This document shows positions 16,816 to 25,666 of a DNA stretch of 64,000 nt, in pieces. Location: positions 124,001-188,000 of the IMG/VR virus record IMGVR_UViG_3300035212_003113, one strand, 5' to 3'. The position numbers were made by a program, and so were the translations under genes. This DNA comes from a virus. Position 1 is the first letter of the stretch. Each line of letters opens with the position of its first letter. The notes beneath the pieces were generated by a model. It saw only the letters and a list, made by a program, of their open reading frames with translations. It searched no databases and had not been told where the DNA came from.

Positions 16816-17874
16816 ATGATAAACCTGGATCGTGCCGCACTTAATTCGCCATTTCCACGAGCAGAGGGCACAATATCACGTGCCATGCGACTGCATCGTC
16901 CGGCATCAAATGTACCTGGACAGGAAGCTCGATCTGCCGTAATAGAATGGCGCTCTGCTATTGCTGATCATCTGCAGCGAGATCATACCGATCTCAGTTT
17001 TTTCGGTTCTGCTACCGCTGCAGTTCGCTTTCTAGCTGACAAGTTAAAGGGCAAAGGCTTGGTCATCTATTGCTCAGAAGTGGAGCATTCGTGCTCCAGG
17101 AGCGTCGCAGATACGCTGCTGCCAGTAGACAGCGAAGGGCAGATATTCGGCAAGCTGGGCGGCGAAGACAATGTTCTGATCATCAGTGCAAAGAATAATG
17201 AGACCGGTATTCAGCCCACTGGCGAGACACGCAGGATTGTATCAGAGTTCCGGGACCGTGGAGGCATATGCGTGGTTGACGCTACAGGAGCAGACTGGCG
17301 CGATCCACTTGTGCTTGAGGCCGATTATATTTTTGCATCGGCTGGAAAGTGGAACGGACTGCCTGGAATGGGCCTGCTTGCAGGAACAAAAGGGATATGG
17401 GATAACCAGAACACAGAAGGCATGGGCGGGCTGATAGCTGGAAGCCCTAATACGATTGGTATTGCATGCCTTGCAGACGCAATGAGCTGGATTTCAAGTT
17501 CCCATGGGGACGGCCTGAAAGAAAAAGCGCGCAACTATAACGCAGCTTTTGATGAGCTGGCCGCAGAACTAGGCTGGATTAAAAATGGCTCAGGAGATTT
17601 TATAGCTAATTACTGCACAGGTATTCCGTCTGACCTATTCGTCGCTGCTGCAGGCGAACACGAGTTGGCGATAAGCGCAGGGTCTGCATGTAATTCTGGT
17701 TTTGCTACAGGCTCTCATGTCATTGCAGCTATGCACGGCGATGACCGGGCGCGATGCAGTGTACGCTTTAGCTGGGACAGGCTAACAAAAGAAACAGAGA
17801 TATCACAGGCTATCGCGATTGTAAGAAAGATCGACAATGAACTAAAGGCACTTCTGCCTAAAGGAGATAGATAA
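16816..17874 (+). CDS. Cysteine desulfurase-like PLP enzyme (NifS/IscS family)
   Basis: Expected to take sulfur from cysteine as a persulfide, releasing alanine. The 352-residue protein keeps the family landmarks: SEVEHSC with H91 that stacks on PLP, NNETGIQ (128-133), D155 in VVDATGAD, the PLP lysine K178 in ASAGKWNGLPG, and the persulfide cysteine C292 in SAGSACNSG. The usual His before the PLP lysine is Gly here, and the Cys loop reads ACNSG rather than ACTSG. It starts behind GGAG right after the groEL terminator. Phage partners could be its two predicted Fe-S proteins or a thio-modification of tRNA or DNA, though no dnd-like or thiouridylase gene is in view. Confidence 0.87.
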   Translation: MINLDRAALNSPFPRAEGTISRAMRLHRPASNVPGQEARSAVIEWRSAIADHLQRDHTDLSFFGSATAAVRFLADKLKGKGLVIYCSEVEHSCSRSVADTLLPVDSEGQIFGKLGGEDNVLIISAKNNETGIQPTGETRRIVSEFRDRGGICVVDATGADWRDPLVLEADYIFASAGKWNGLPGMGLLAGTKGIWDNQNTEGMGGLIAGSPNTIGIACLADAMSWISSSHGDGLKEKARNYNAAFDELAAELGWIKNGSGDFIANYCTGIPSDLFVAAAGEHELAISAGSACNSGFATGSHVIAAMHGDDRARCSVRFSWDRLTKETEISQAIAIVRKIDNELKALLPKGDR

Positions 17875-18464
17875 TGTCAAAGTCAAAGAAGAATGAAGCC
17901 GCTACAGAAGTCAGTGCTGCGCCAGTTGCTGCCGTAGAGGATACCCGTTTTGCCGATCTTGCTGCGCTGCTCGAGGCGCTAGATACGCGAGTCTCTGCCC
18001 TGGAGACTGGCCTTGCTAAGTTTGGCTCGGCTGCAGCGGCGCCTACGGATGCTGACCGCACCGAACCAAAGCGCAAGTCTGCTAAGATTGCTGCAGAGGC
18101 CCGAGGCGGTGCTACGACTGATGGCAGCTTTAATCCGGCCGTTGGCGGCGCCGCTCTTGCCCCAGATGTACTTGCCAAGTACGCCGAGCTGCAGGAGAAG
18201 CGTCAGCGTGATGCCGCTGCTCGTGCCGACTCACGCGTTCGCAAGGTAGTCGAGCCAGGTCGTCTGGAGCAGCTTGCTCGTGAGTTCGAAGGAGCCAACG
18301 TCACCTCGGCTCGCATGCGCCTGCAGGATCTGCAGACCAAAGGCACGATCTCTGACTTCCGAGTACTGCCACCAGGCTCAGCCATGCCGGCCGATACCAA
18401 TCCTGCTCGCATCCTGTTGACGACCGATGCACATGGTTTTATCATCAGTGCCGACGTAGGTTGA
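17874..18464 (+). CDS. Hypothetical Ala-rich protein with coiled-coil start
   Basis: A 196-residue protein of unknown function. It has a charged and Ala-rich N-terminus, a probable coiled coil (FADLAALLEALDTRVSALE), a flexible Ala/Gly linker, a basic helical middle (EKRQRDAAARADSRVRKVV), and a compact end. The start overlaps the desulfurase stop by one base. It is the last forward gene before the reverse-strand fibre cluster, and its high-Ala, high-G/C codon use resembles that of lon and groEL, which may mean high expression. Confidence 0.55.
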   Translation: MSKSKKNEAATEVSAAPVAAVEDTRFADLAALLEALDTRVSALETGLAKFGSAAAAPTDADRTEPKRKSAKIAAEARGGATTDGSFNPAVGGAALAPDVLAKYAELQEKRQRDAAARADSRVRKVVEPGRLEQLAREFEGANVTSARMRLQDLQTKGTISDFRVLPPGSAMPADTNPARILLTTDAHGFIISADVG

Positions 18465-18481
18465 TAAAAAAGAAGTAGAAT

Positions 18482-18512
18482 GAGAAAGGCGGGCGTTTTG
18501 CCCGCCTTTCTC
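18482..18512. terminator. Bidirectional terminator between convergent units
   Basis: A perfect 13-bp stem (GAGAAAGGCGGGC / GCCCGCCTTTCTC) with a GTTTT loop lies between the forward gene ending at 18464 and the reverse fibre gene ending at 18559. It can serve transcripts arriving from both sides. Confidence 0.88.
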
Positions 18513-18558
18513 ATTTCCTGAAACCCGGCCTAGGACTGGTAACAAGAAGCGCTAGCCC

Positions 18559-21500
18559 TTACACGTTACTGATGCAGTACCAGGCAGTGCTTATCCAGAC
18601 CCAAGTCTGCCCGCCACCAGCGGTCATCGTGCGCGCTACGCCGGTCGAAGGGGTTACCGTAGACCCGGCGCCCGAGATATTGACGAGCGAGATGGTGAGG
18701 CCGTCGTCGCTCACGGTCATCGCAGGGAGTGCCACTGCAGCTACGTTCACTGTGTAGGCGACGTTCGTGCGGAGGTTTGCTGCTGTTGGTGTTGCCGGAC
18801 AACTGCCCAGCGCCTTCACGCTGCTGGCCAGTTTGTCGAGAGCCGACCAGACCGTGGTGGGGTCAGGGTCGAGCCATTGGGTAGGCACCGTCGGCGTGTA
18901 CGCGAGCGAGCGCGAGTCGTCGAGGAAGTCGTAGGCGACGAGCGCGGAGACGGTGTACGTCGTCCCGGCAGCGGGGATCGGACTCCACGCAGGCGACACC
19001 GTGATGACCGTCCCGGTGTTGGACGAGACGGTGCGCGTCTGCCCCGATCCGGTTCCGCCCGTCAACGTGATCGTGCCGCCCACCCACTGATTTGTCGTGA
19101 ACGCCTTACTGGTGTCCGTGATCGTCGCAGATGCGCCCGCTGTTGCCGTTCCAGAACTCGTCGGGATGTTCAGCGGGCGCGCAGTGAGCACGCCGGTTGT
19201 CGTGCTGCGGCTGAACGCGAGCGTCGTGTACGACGTCGAGTCCATCTTGTAGCGAGCGCCGCCTCCAGAAGAACCGATCTGGTACCGCGAAGCCGGGATT
19301 CCCGTACCCGAATACACGCGGAACTGGTCGACGACCATTCCGAGGTAGGACGTCGAGGTCGATCCGGTGACACCGCCATTGTCGACGGTGCCGAGCATCG
19401 TGCGGTCGATGTCATAGATGCGGCAGCCGTCGATCTCACCGATGACCAGAGTCGGGCCGAGGGCTGCGCCAAGTGTTGAGTTATGGCACTTGAGCGTGAC
19501 GACACCTGACGGTGCTTTGTTCGCCGTGCCGATCAGCGAGTAGCCGGTGCTATTGGCAAGTGGCAGCAGCGGCGACCACGCGGGCGTGACCGTCAGCGTG
19601 TTCGCCGTGTTGGAAACGACCGTAGCCGTCTGGCCCGAACCTTGTCCTCCCGTCAGCGTGACCGTAGCACCAGCATACTGGTTGACCGTCCATGCCTTCG
19701 TCGTGTCTTGCAGGGTCGTGCTGCTCTGGGTGCCCGTGGCTTGGCCCGTGCCGAGGTTCCACGTCGACGGGCTGGAAGCGTAGGCGTAAGGCACCGCGCC
19801 GAGATAGGTGCGAACGAAGCCTGCCTCGCCGACGGTGCAGCCGTCGATCTCGATGACGCACGTCGGAAGACCGTTTGTCGTCGGGATCGTGTACGCGGTC
19901 GCGATAACCTGACCACCAATCAGGTTGGCCCGGTTCGCGTAGAAATTGAACTGCCCGTAGTTGGCATCCCAGTTTTGGCCGAGGTTCGATCCGGGGAAAG
20001 TCGGCTCGTTGAACAAGAGAGTGCTCAAGCCCGTGACCAACAGCGGATCAGAAGTCGCGTCGGCCTCGACACCGCCACCGACAGCACCCGTGATCTCGAA
20101 CGTCGTCAGCGCACCCGCACCAGTCCACGGCGCAGGGAAGCTCGCCCTGATAGACTGCATGTTCGATGCTGGGAAGTCGGCACGCACAGCAGCGAGCGTG
20201 ACGTTTCCGACGATCTGCACGCCGTTGCCGATCAACTGCACTCGCGCCCGCTTGAAGCCGAGTGTCACGTCACCGACGTAGCGCCCCGGCGCAAGCTGGA
20301 AGATCAGCTTCTCAGTGACGAACTGGCCGACGCTTGCGTTGTAGGTGGTGTTGCTGGGATCGCCAAGCGAAGGAACCTGCGAGTAGGCGTAGTTGATGCT
20401 CGCGTAGGGTTGGCCGAGCGTTCCGCCACCGGGGGCATCGGTGCCGTTGACCGGGTCGACGTAGACGGTGAGCGCCCCAGCGAAAACTGCGCCCGTTGCT
20501 GGCGCGCTCCACGCCACGCCAGTCGCTTGCGTGCTGTCGGCGGTGAGTACTTGACCGTTGGTGCCAACTGGGACACGAGTATTCGCGGTGCTGAAACCGA
20601 GAACGTCGCCCTTTGTCGTCAGCGGCGAAAGCGCGCCGAACGCTGCAGAGACAGTCGTCTGTCCTGTACCACCATTTAATACAGGAAGTATTCCTATTAT
20701 TTCACTAGGGCCGTCACCTAGATCAATAGGGGATGCAGGTGACTGCACTACGCCATCAATCACATGTATGACGCCTGTCCCGGATATTCCAAGGATAGTT
20801 GTCAACACATGGCTTGGATGACCATCTCCAAAATGGAAGGACACAGTGTGGCCAGCATCTGTGCATGTAGCTTCAAGCTCTACATAAACTCTGTCAGTTG
20901 ACAGCACAGTTGTTGATGAAAGCACAACAGAGCAAGTGTACTGTGTAATTGACCCAGGATTATATATAGGCGTTGGCTCTGAAGTAGTAAGAAGATTGGC
21001 GGTATATCCGTCATACTTATATACTTTTGCACGCATGTATGCTGCGCCGGGAAGGTCAACATCTGATGACGCCCATACGTTGAAGTCCCAGATTCCAGCT
21101 GGAATCACAGTTATCCCCGGAACATCAACTGCAGTCAAGAAGCCACCTACATAATCGTATACTCCTCCAGTTGACAGTACATTTGAAGTAAAGACCGTGT
21201 CTGCTGGATTTGATAAAAGAGTAAGTGCCTTAGTTGAATAAGGCGTAGACGGGAGTCCACCTAGTGGAGATTCTGCATCAGAACCGGCCTCCAGGAAGTA
21301 GGTCACTCCTCCACCGCCTCCAGAACCGCCGGATGCATTTGCTCCAGGAACCCAGGCGCTGCCGCTCCACGTAAGAACTTGCCCCGCTACTGGAGAAAGG
21401 CTGGACACCGCATTGCCGCGCAGTGCAATCACATCTGGAGAGAAAAGACTGCCCGACAGATCGCCGTCTACAGTAGATGATTTAATTGCGTCAATTGCAT

Positions 21501-22092
21501 CTTGAACATTCGTAACACCAAACGCAGGAGCAGCCAGCGAATCATCGTAGCTTATTCCATCTGCACTGTTAATGATTGCGGGCGGCACTACCCACGACAG
21601 GGCTCCATAACCATCATTGGCAAGCATCCCCTCCTCATCAATCGGCCAACCAGGAAAAGAGATATCAGGCGCAAGTCCTCCTGATGAAGCGAGTGGTGAT
21701 GTCGCTGTAACGCTCGACACTCCGCCACTGCCACCTCCCCCGCCGGACAACCACTTCAGCTCTCCGCTCTCGAATCCAAGGACCGCTCCCTCGAAATAAG
21801 CATTAGATGTCGAGAAGGAATCGGCAGATACGCCTGCGCCAGCATGGGTTGGGTTTACAAACTCGATGACTCGGATTACATTTAGTACTTTCCAGAGCCT
21901 GTATATCTCGCCACTTGGAGACTCCAGTTCTTTTAGAACGGTGGCTGTTAGTGAGCCAAAATCATTATACTCTAGCTCCGCGTACAAGTCTCTCTCTTCA
22001 CCAGGACGCAGCTTGACCCTGCCAAGAATATTAACATCTGACCTTGATATATTCCTTATTAAAAGTACTGGTTTTATCGGCGTAAAAGACAT
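18559..22092 (-). CDS. Tail fibre protein 1 (distal member of the fibre operon)
   Basis: A 1,177-residue structural protein. The first about 120 residues (RNISRSDVNILGRVKLRPGE through [20 protein letters not shown]) are a paralogue of the N-terminus of the fibre at 22399-25647 and probably attach both to the same virion site. A Gly/Ser linker and PLASSGG module follow, then beta-rich shaft sequence. Two copies of a module of about 70 residues (TTLQDTTKAWTVNQ... and ATITDTSKAFTTNQ..., each ending in TPAWSP or SPAWSP) lie at about 780-855 and 980-1050. The C-terminus is a short Thr/Val-rich beta domain. SD GAGGGAG precedes ATG. Codon use switches near 20650 from A/T-rich to G/C-rich. Confidence 0.88.
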   Translation of the reverse strand: MSFTPIKPVLLIRNISRSDVNILGRVKLRPGEERDLYAELEYNDFGSLTATVLKELESPSGEIYRLWKVLNVIRVIEFVNPTHAGAGVSADSFSTSNAYFEGAVLGFESGELKWLSGGGGGSGGVSSVTATSPLASSGGLAPDISFPGWPIDEEGMLANDGYGALSWVVPPAIINSADGISYDDSLAAPAFGVTNVQDAIDAIKSSTVDGDLSGSLFSPDVIALRGNAVSSLSPVAGQVLTWSGSAWVPGANASGGSGGGGGVTYFLEAGSDAESPLGGLPSTPYSTKALTLLSNPADTVFTSNVLSTGGVYDYVGGFLTAVDVPGITVIPAGIWDFNVWASSDVDLPGAAYMRAKVYKYDGYTANLLTTSEPTPIYNPGSITQYTCSVVLSSTTVLSTDRVYVELEATCTDAGHTVSFHFGDGHPSHVLTTILGISGTGVIHVIDGVVQSPASPIDLGDGPSEIIGILPVLNGGTGQTTVSAAFGALSPLTTKGDVLGFSTANTRVPVGTNGQVLTADSTQATGVAWSAPATGAVFAGALTVYVDPVNGTDAPGGGTLGQPYASINYAYSQVPSLGDPSNTTYNASVGQFVTEKLIFQLAPGRYVGDVTLGFKRARVQLIGNGVQIVGNVTLAAVRADFPASNMQSIRASFPAPWTGAGALTTFEITGAVGGGVEADATSDPLLVTGLSTLLFNEPTFPGSNLGQNWDANYGQFNFYANRANLIGGQVIATAYTIPTTNGLPTCVIEIDGCTVGEAGFVRTYLGAVPYAYASSPSTWNLGTGQATGTQSSTTLQDTTKAWTVNQYAGATVTLTGGQGSGQTATVVSNTANTLTVTPAWSPLLPLANSTGYSLIGTANKAPSGVVTLKCHNSTLGAALGPTLVIGEIDGCRIYDIDRTMLGTVDNGGVTGSTSTSYLGMVVDQFRVYSGTGIPASRYQIGSSGGGARYKMDSTSYTTLAFSRSTTTGVLTARPLNIPTSSGTATAGASATITDTSKAFTTNQWVGGTITLTGGTGSGQTRTVSSNTGTVITVSPAWSPIPAAGTTYTVSALVAYDFLDDSRSLAYTPTVPTQWLDPDPTTVWSALDKLASSVKALGSCPATPTAANLRTNVAYTVNVAAVALPAMTVSDDGLTISLVNISGAGSTVTPSTGVARTMTAGGGQTWVWISTAWYCISNV

Positions 22093-22131
22093 GGTTCGCT
22101 CCCTCTAATTATTCTTTTCTGCAAAAAGCCC

Positions 22132-22323
22132 TCAAAATAAACCTAACTCAATGATAAGGTCCGCATCAGCAGAGCCATCCACTTGAAACAAAAAAAGCAA
22201 TATATGAGCAAGATTAACTCTGCGCAAATAGCTAGCGGCATCGGTCTCTGTGCCGATGGAAGTTAATTTCATTAATATCGCAGTATCACAAGCACTCACT
22301 GCATTAACTTCTAGCGGCGACAT
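22132..22323 (-). pseudogene. Remnant of a tail-fibre C-terminal domain
   Basis: A 63-codon reverse-strand frame whose product (ILMKLTSIGTETDAASYLRR, VNLAHI, ADADLIIELGLF) aligns with the last about 50 residues of the fibre at 22399-25647 ([37 protein letters not shown]). It has no Shine-Dalgarno site and only the fibre tip domain, so I read it as the leftover end of an older or displaced fibre gene. The 306-base gap it occupies, between fibre 2 and fibre 1, holds nothing else I can identify. It could be a donor cassette for tip exchange, but that is speculation. Confidence 0.7.
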
Positions 22324-22398
22324 GGATAAAATGCCCTTTACCGCGACTACAGATACCCGGATGATTTTATTAAATCACTGCGGCATGCATCTGCCTTG

Positions 22399-25300
22399 CT
22401 AGTAGAGATCTATCTCTACAACGAGGTCCGCAGCCAACGACCCGTTGGAGCAATCGACCTGCACCGAGAGATAGTCGAATTGCGCGAAATCCACGCTGCG
22501 AAGGTAGCTGGTGGCGCTCGTTGAGGTACCACTTATCGTAGCCTTCATCAGTGTCGCGACGCCCGTATTACCCATGCCCGTTGTCGACTTGTTGATCGTG
22601 ACCGTGAGGTCTTCGCCGACGCCGCCTGCGGTGCGGATATTAATGAACATGCCTTGCAAAATCGTCTTCTGCTGAAAGCGATAAAATACTTCATCCGGGT
22701 CCATGCTGTTGACAAGTGTTCCAGGCCACAGGTAATGCTTACCGGAGTCGATATTACCCCGTACACAAAACTGAATCGTTGTCGGAGTGACGTAAGTGGT
22801 AAACGGGTGCGTGCAGGCAGTCTTTGTAACAAGATCGGTTCCCGGCCCTAGCTGTATGCCGTTTGTTCCGTTGCCTGCCTGTGGTGCGGACTGCAGAATG
22901 TCGCCGCCCGCGTACCGCTGCACCCACGTCAACGCTGCTGTTCCGACGAGGCCCGTGGTTGTACACTCCCAGCCTGTATACGCAAAGGTGCCGTCGTTGC
23001 AGAAGGTATATGCACCGAGCGCCTGGGAGCCCGATGCCATGTCGCCTGCACGCGTCCATGCACCTGCGGCAACGACGTAGATGCCGTTATCCACAGGGTT
23101 AGTTTGGCCAGTGGCAAGCACACGGTCACCGGCAACAAGGGCTACGCCTTGCAGCGTGTAGAGGCCAGTCAGCGCAGTGCTTGACGTTGTCACGACAACT
23201 GGCAGCTTTAGCTGTATTGCAGGATAAGGCGAACCTGCAATGCTTGTTGAGCGCGTCTGAATTTGCGAACCGCTATTCTCGACATAGACTCCGACATAGA
23301 GGCCCGTCGAGGTCGCGGTCGTCGGTGCCGCGACGTATATGTTGAGGTCGCGCGTCGAGAGCTGATTTCCTGCGCCCGTCGACGGCTGGTAGACGCCGAA
23401 CTTGTTGCCCGCGCCGTTGCTACGGACGTTGAGCGTGCTGCCCTTCAAGCAGTTGAACGAGAACGTCGCGACGTTGAGAGCACCCGTGCCGTTAGAGAGC
23501 ACCCCGTAGACGTTCGTCGTCGTGCCAACAGCGAGGCCGCTGTTGTCAACGGTGAGGACCGACGTGCGAAGTTTGCTCGTCACGCTCGTCGTGCCGGGGA
23601 GCGCGATGCCGACGAGATTCGTCGTCGCGTTCGCTGAGTTGAGCGTGAGGCTCAAGTCCTCGACACGCGTGTTCTCGCCCATCGTCAGCAACGTGACCGT
23701 GCCGCCGGGGTTGCTCGCGCTCATCACGATCCGCGTCGTCTGCAACGACATGCCGCGCAGTGAACAGTTGGCTGGGATCGTGAGGCCCGTCGTCGCCGAC
23801 GCGAGCGTATACGTCCCCGGCATGATCCACACGCTTACGCCTGTGAGGGAGTTCGTGTTAATATGCGAGATTGCGGCTTCGACGGTGAGGAACGGCGGAC
23901 CGTTCACGGTGCCCGTCGCGTCGTTGCCGTTCACGCCGTCCACGATCAGTACGTTGCCGAGCTTCGGAGTCAGCGCGCCGCTCGGAAGAGCGATTGCGAC
24001 ATTCGACGCGCTCGTGATGCGGCCCTTAGCGTCAACAGCTATCTGAGCAACGCTGGTGCTGCTACCATAAGTATTAGCTGCAACACCCGTCGTTGTCAGC
24101 GTTGGGTTCGGATACGTATCGGTGAGGTCACCACCAGCAGGACCGCTTGGCGGGAGACTTGTTGGAGGCGCAGGGAACGCGATTGGGGTCGTCGTCGCGG
24201 TGGTGACGTGGCCCTTCGCGTCCACGGTGACCTGCGCGACGTTGGTGCCGTCGCCGTAGGTACCTGCGACGACGCCGCTGGCGTTGTGGGAGACGACCGG
24301 GTTCGCTCCTGTCGTCACGTTGATCGGGGCGGTGCCGGTGACTGACTGGATCGGAGCCGCCGGGAACGCGATGGCGACTTCCGTCGCCGACGTGACGCGA
24401 CCCTTCGTATCGACGGCGACCTGTGCGACGTGCGTACCGTCGCCGTAGGTGGTCGCGACGACTCCCGTCGTCGTGAGCGTTGGGTTCGGATAGCTGCCAG
24501 TCAGATCGCCACCCGCTGGGCCGTTCGGCGGAAGGCTCGTCGGAGGTGCGGGGAACGCAATAGGGGTAGTCGTTGCCGAGGTGACATGCCCCTTGGCATC
24601 GACCGTGAGCCTCGCGCTATTCGTACCGTCACCGTAGGTGGCAGCCACGACACCGCTCGCATCATGACTGACGGTCGGGTTCACACCCGCAGTGACGCTG
24701 ATAGGAGCAGTACCAGTGACCGATTGAATCGGTGAGGAGGGGAACGCAATCGCAACGCTACTCGCGCTCGTGACACGACCCTTGGCGTCGACCGTGACCT
24801 GAGCAACGCTGGTGCCGCTGCCATAGGTATTAGCGGCAACCCCTGTTGTCGTCAGCGTTGGGTTCGGGTAGGTGCCCGTGAGATCGCCGCCGGCGCTTCC
24901 GTTCGGAGGGATGCTTGCTGGAAATGATATCGGAGTTGTCGTCGCCGAGGTGATGCGACCTTTTGCGTCGACCGTCAAACTAGCACTATTTGTGCCGTCG
25001 CCATAGGTATTTGCGACCACACCTGTTGCCGTAAGTGTCGGATTTGGATAAGTCCCAGAGAGATCCCCTCCAGCAGAACCCAATGGAGGCAGTGCAGCTG
25101 GAAATGATATCGGCTCATTGCTTGCACTTGTAATTATGCCTTTTTCACTTACGGTCAGTATGGGCACAGTTGCGCCGTTGCCATAGGTACCTGCAACTAC
25201 TCCGCTATCCTGAATACTTATATTTGGCGTTACTCCGCCTGTAGATGATAGCGGGTTCGATGCACTCACGCCTGATACGCCTACTGTCGCGCCGCCGGCA

Positions 25301-25647
25301 AGCCACTTTAATCCGCCGCTTTCAAAACCTAGTACAGCTCCTTCGAAATAGCTATTTGTTGTTTGAATAGCGCTTGCAACTAATCCATCGCCTTGGTAAG
25401 ATGGATTTATAAAGTTAATTACTTCAATCTTTCTATATATCTTCCACAGAAGATAGATCTCTCCTGCCGGAGCCTCGAGCTCTCTTAGTATTGTGCTGGT
25501 AAGAGGAGATCCATACTCTTTATATTCTAGCCGACTATAAAGATCAACAATTTCCCCTGGTCTTATCTTTACTTTTCCAAGTAGATTGACATCAGATTTA
25601 GTTATATTCTTTACAGTAAATATCGGAAATACCGGATCAGTCCTCAT
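22399..25647 (-). CDS. Tail fibre protein 2 with tandem shaft repeats
   Basis: A 1,082-residue protein. Residues 1-120 are the same attachment domain as fibre 1. Residues about 135-560 hold seven repeats built on the patterns [12 protein letters not shown] and [11 protein letters not shown], a shaft repeat known from many phage fibres. A beta-helix-like region with [19 protein letters not shown] (pectate-lyase/parallel beta-helix style) follows, then a tip ending in [11 protein letters not shown]. The tip has a decayed second copy just downstream (22132-22323). SD GAGGGG lies in the 19-base gap after fibre 3. Receptor unknown. Confidence 0.88.
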   Translation of the reverse strand: MRTDPVFPIFTVKNITKSDVNLLGKVKIRPGEIVDLYSRLEYKEYGSPLTSTILRELEAPAGEIYLLWKIYRKIEVINFINPSYQGDGLVASAIQTTNSYFEGAVLGFESGGLKWLAGGATVGVSGVSASNPLSSTGGVTPNISIQDSGVVAGTYGNGATVPILTVSEKGIITSASNEPISFPAALPPLGSAGGDLSGTYPNPTLTATGVVANTYGDGTNSASLTVDAKGRITSATTTPISFPASIPPNGSAGGDLTGTYPNPTLTTTGVAANTYGSGTSVAQVTVDAKGRVTSASSVAIAFPSSPIQSVTGTAPISVTAGVNPTVSHDASGVVAATYGDGTNSARLTVDAKGHVTSATTTPIAFPAPPTSLPPNGPAGGDLTGSYPNPTLTTTGVVATTYGDGTHVAQVAVDTKGRVTSATEVAIAFPAAPIQSVTGTAPINVTTGANPVVSHNASGVVAGTYGDGTNVAQVTVDAKGHVTTATTTPIAFPAPPTSLPPSGPAGGDLTDTYPNPTLTTTGVAANTYGSSTSVAQIAVDAKGRITSASNVAIALPSGALTPKLGNVLIVDGVNGNDATGTVNGPPFLTVEAAISHINTNSLTGVSVWIMPGTYTLASATTGLTIPANCSLRGMSLQTTRIVMSASNPGGTVTLLTMGENTRVEDLSLTLNSANATTNLVGIALPGTTSVTSKLRTSVLTVDNSGLAVGTTTNVYGVLSNGTGALNVATFSFNCLKGSTLNVRSNGAGNKFGVYQPSTGAGNQLSTRDLNIYVAAPTTATSTGLYVGVYVENSGSQIQTRSTSIAGSPYPAIQLKLPVVVTTSSTALTGLYTLQGVALVAGDRVLATGQTNPVDNGIYVVAAGAWTRAGDMASGSQALGAYTFCNDGTFAYTGWECTTTGLVGTAALTWVQRYAGGDILQSAPQAGNGTNGIQLGPGTDLVTKTACTHPFTTYVTPTTIQFCVRGNIDSGKHYLWPGTLVNSMDPDEVFYRFQQKTILQGMFINIRTAGGVGEDLTVTINKSTTGMGNTGVATLMKATISGTSTSATSYLRSVDFAQFDYLSVQVDCSNGSLAADLVVEIDLY
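23990..25240 (-). repeat. Tandem coding repeats in fibre 2 shaft
   Basis: Seven imperfect units of about 50-60 codons with alternating motifs (GGDL-G-YPNPTL, then TYG-GT-, then VDAKG-VTSA, then P-FP). DNA similarity between units is high enough to see by eye, for example the recurring cgtcgccgtaggt and gttgggttcgga stretches. Such arrays change copy number by recombination and set fibre length. Confidence 0.8.
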
Positions 25648-25666
25648 GAGTCGCCCCCTCTTCTAC

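Noticed and set aside
18877-20679. Long forward-strand frames opposite the fibre 1 gene, including one of 345 codons (19642-20679) rich in Arg
   Set aside because: They lie antisense to a G/C-rich, clearly structural coding frame; their Arg/Ala/Val composition is the expected shadow of G/C-biased codons, with no motifs or translation signals.
23263-24735. Forward frames opposite the fibre 2 repeats (up to 174 codons)
   Set aside because: They repeat with the period of the fibre repeats and exist only because the antisense strand of a G/C-rich repeat lacks stops.
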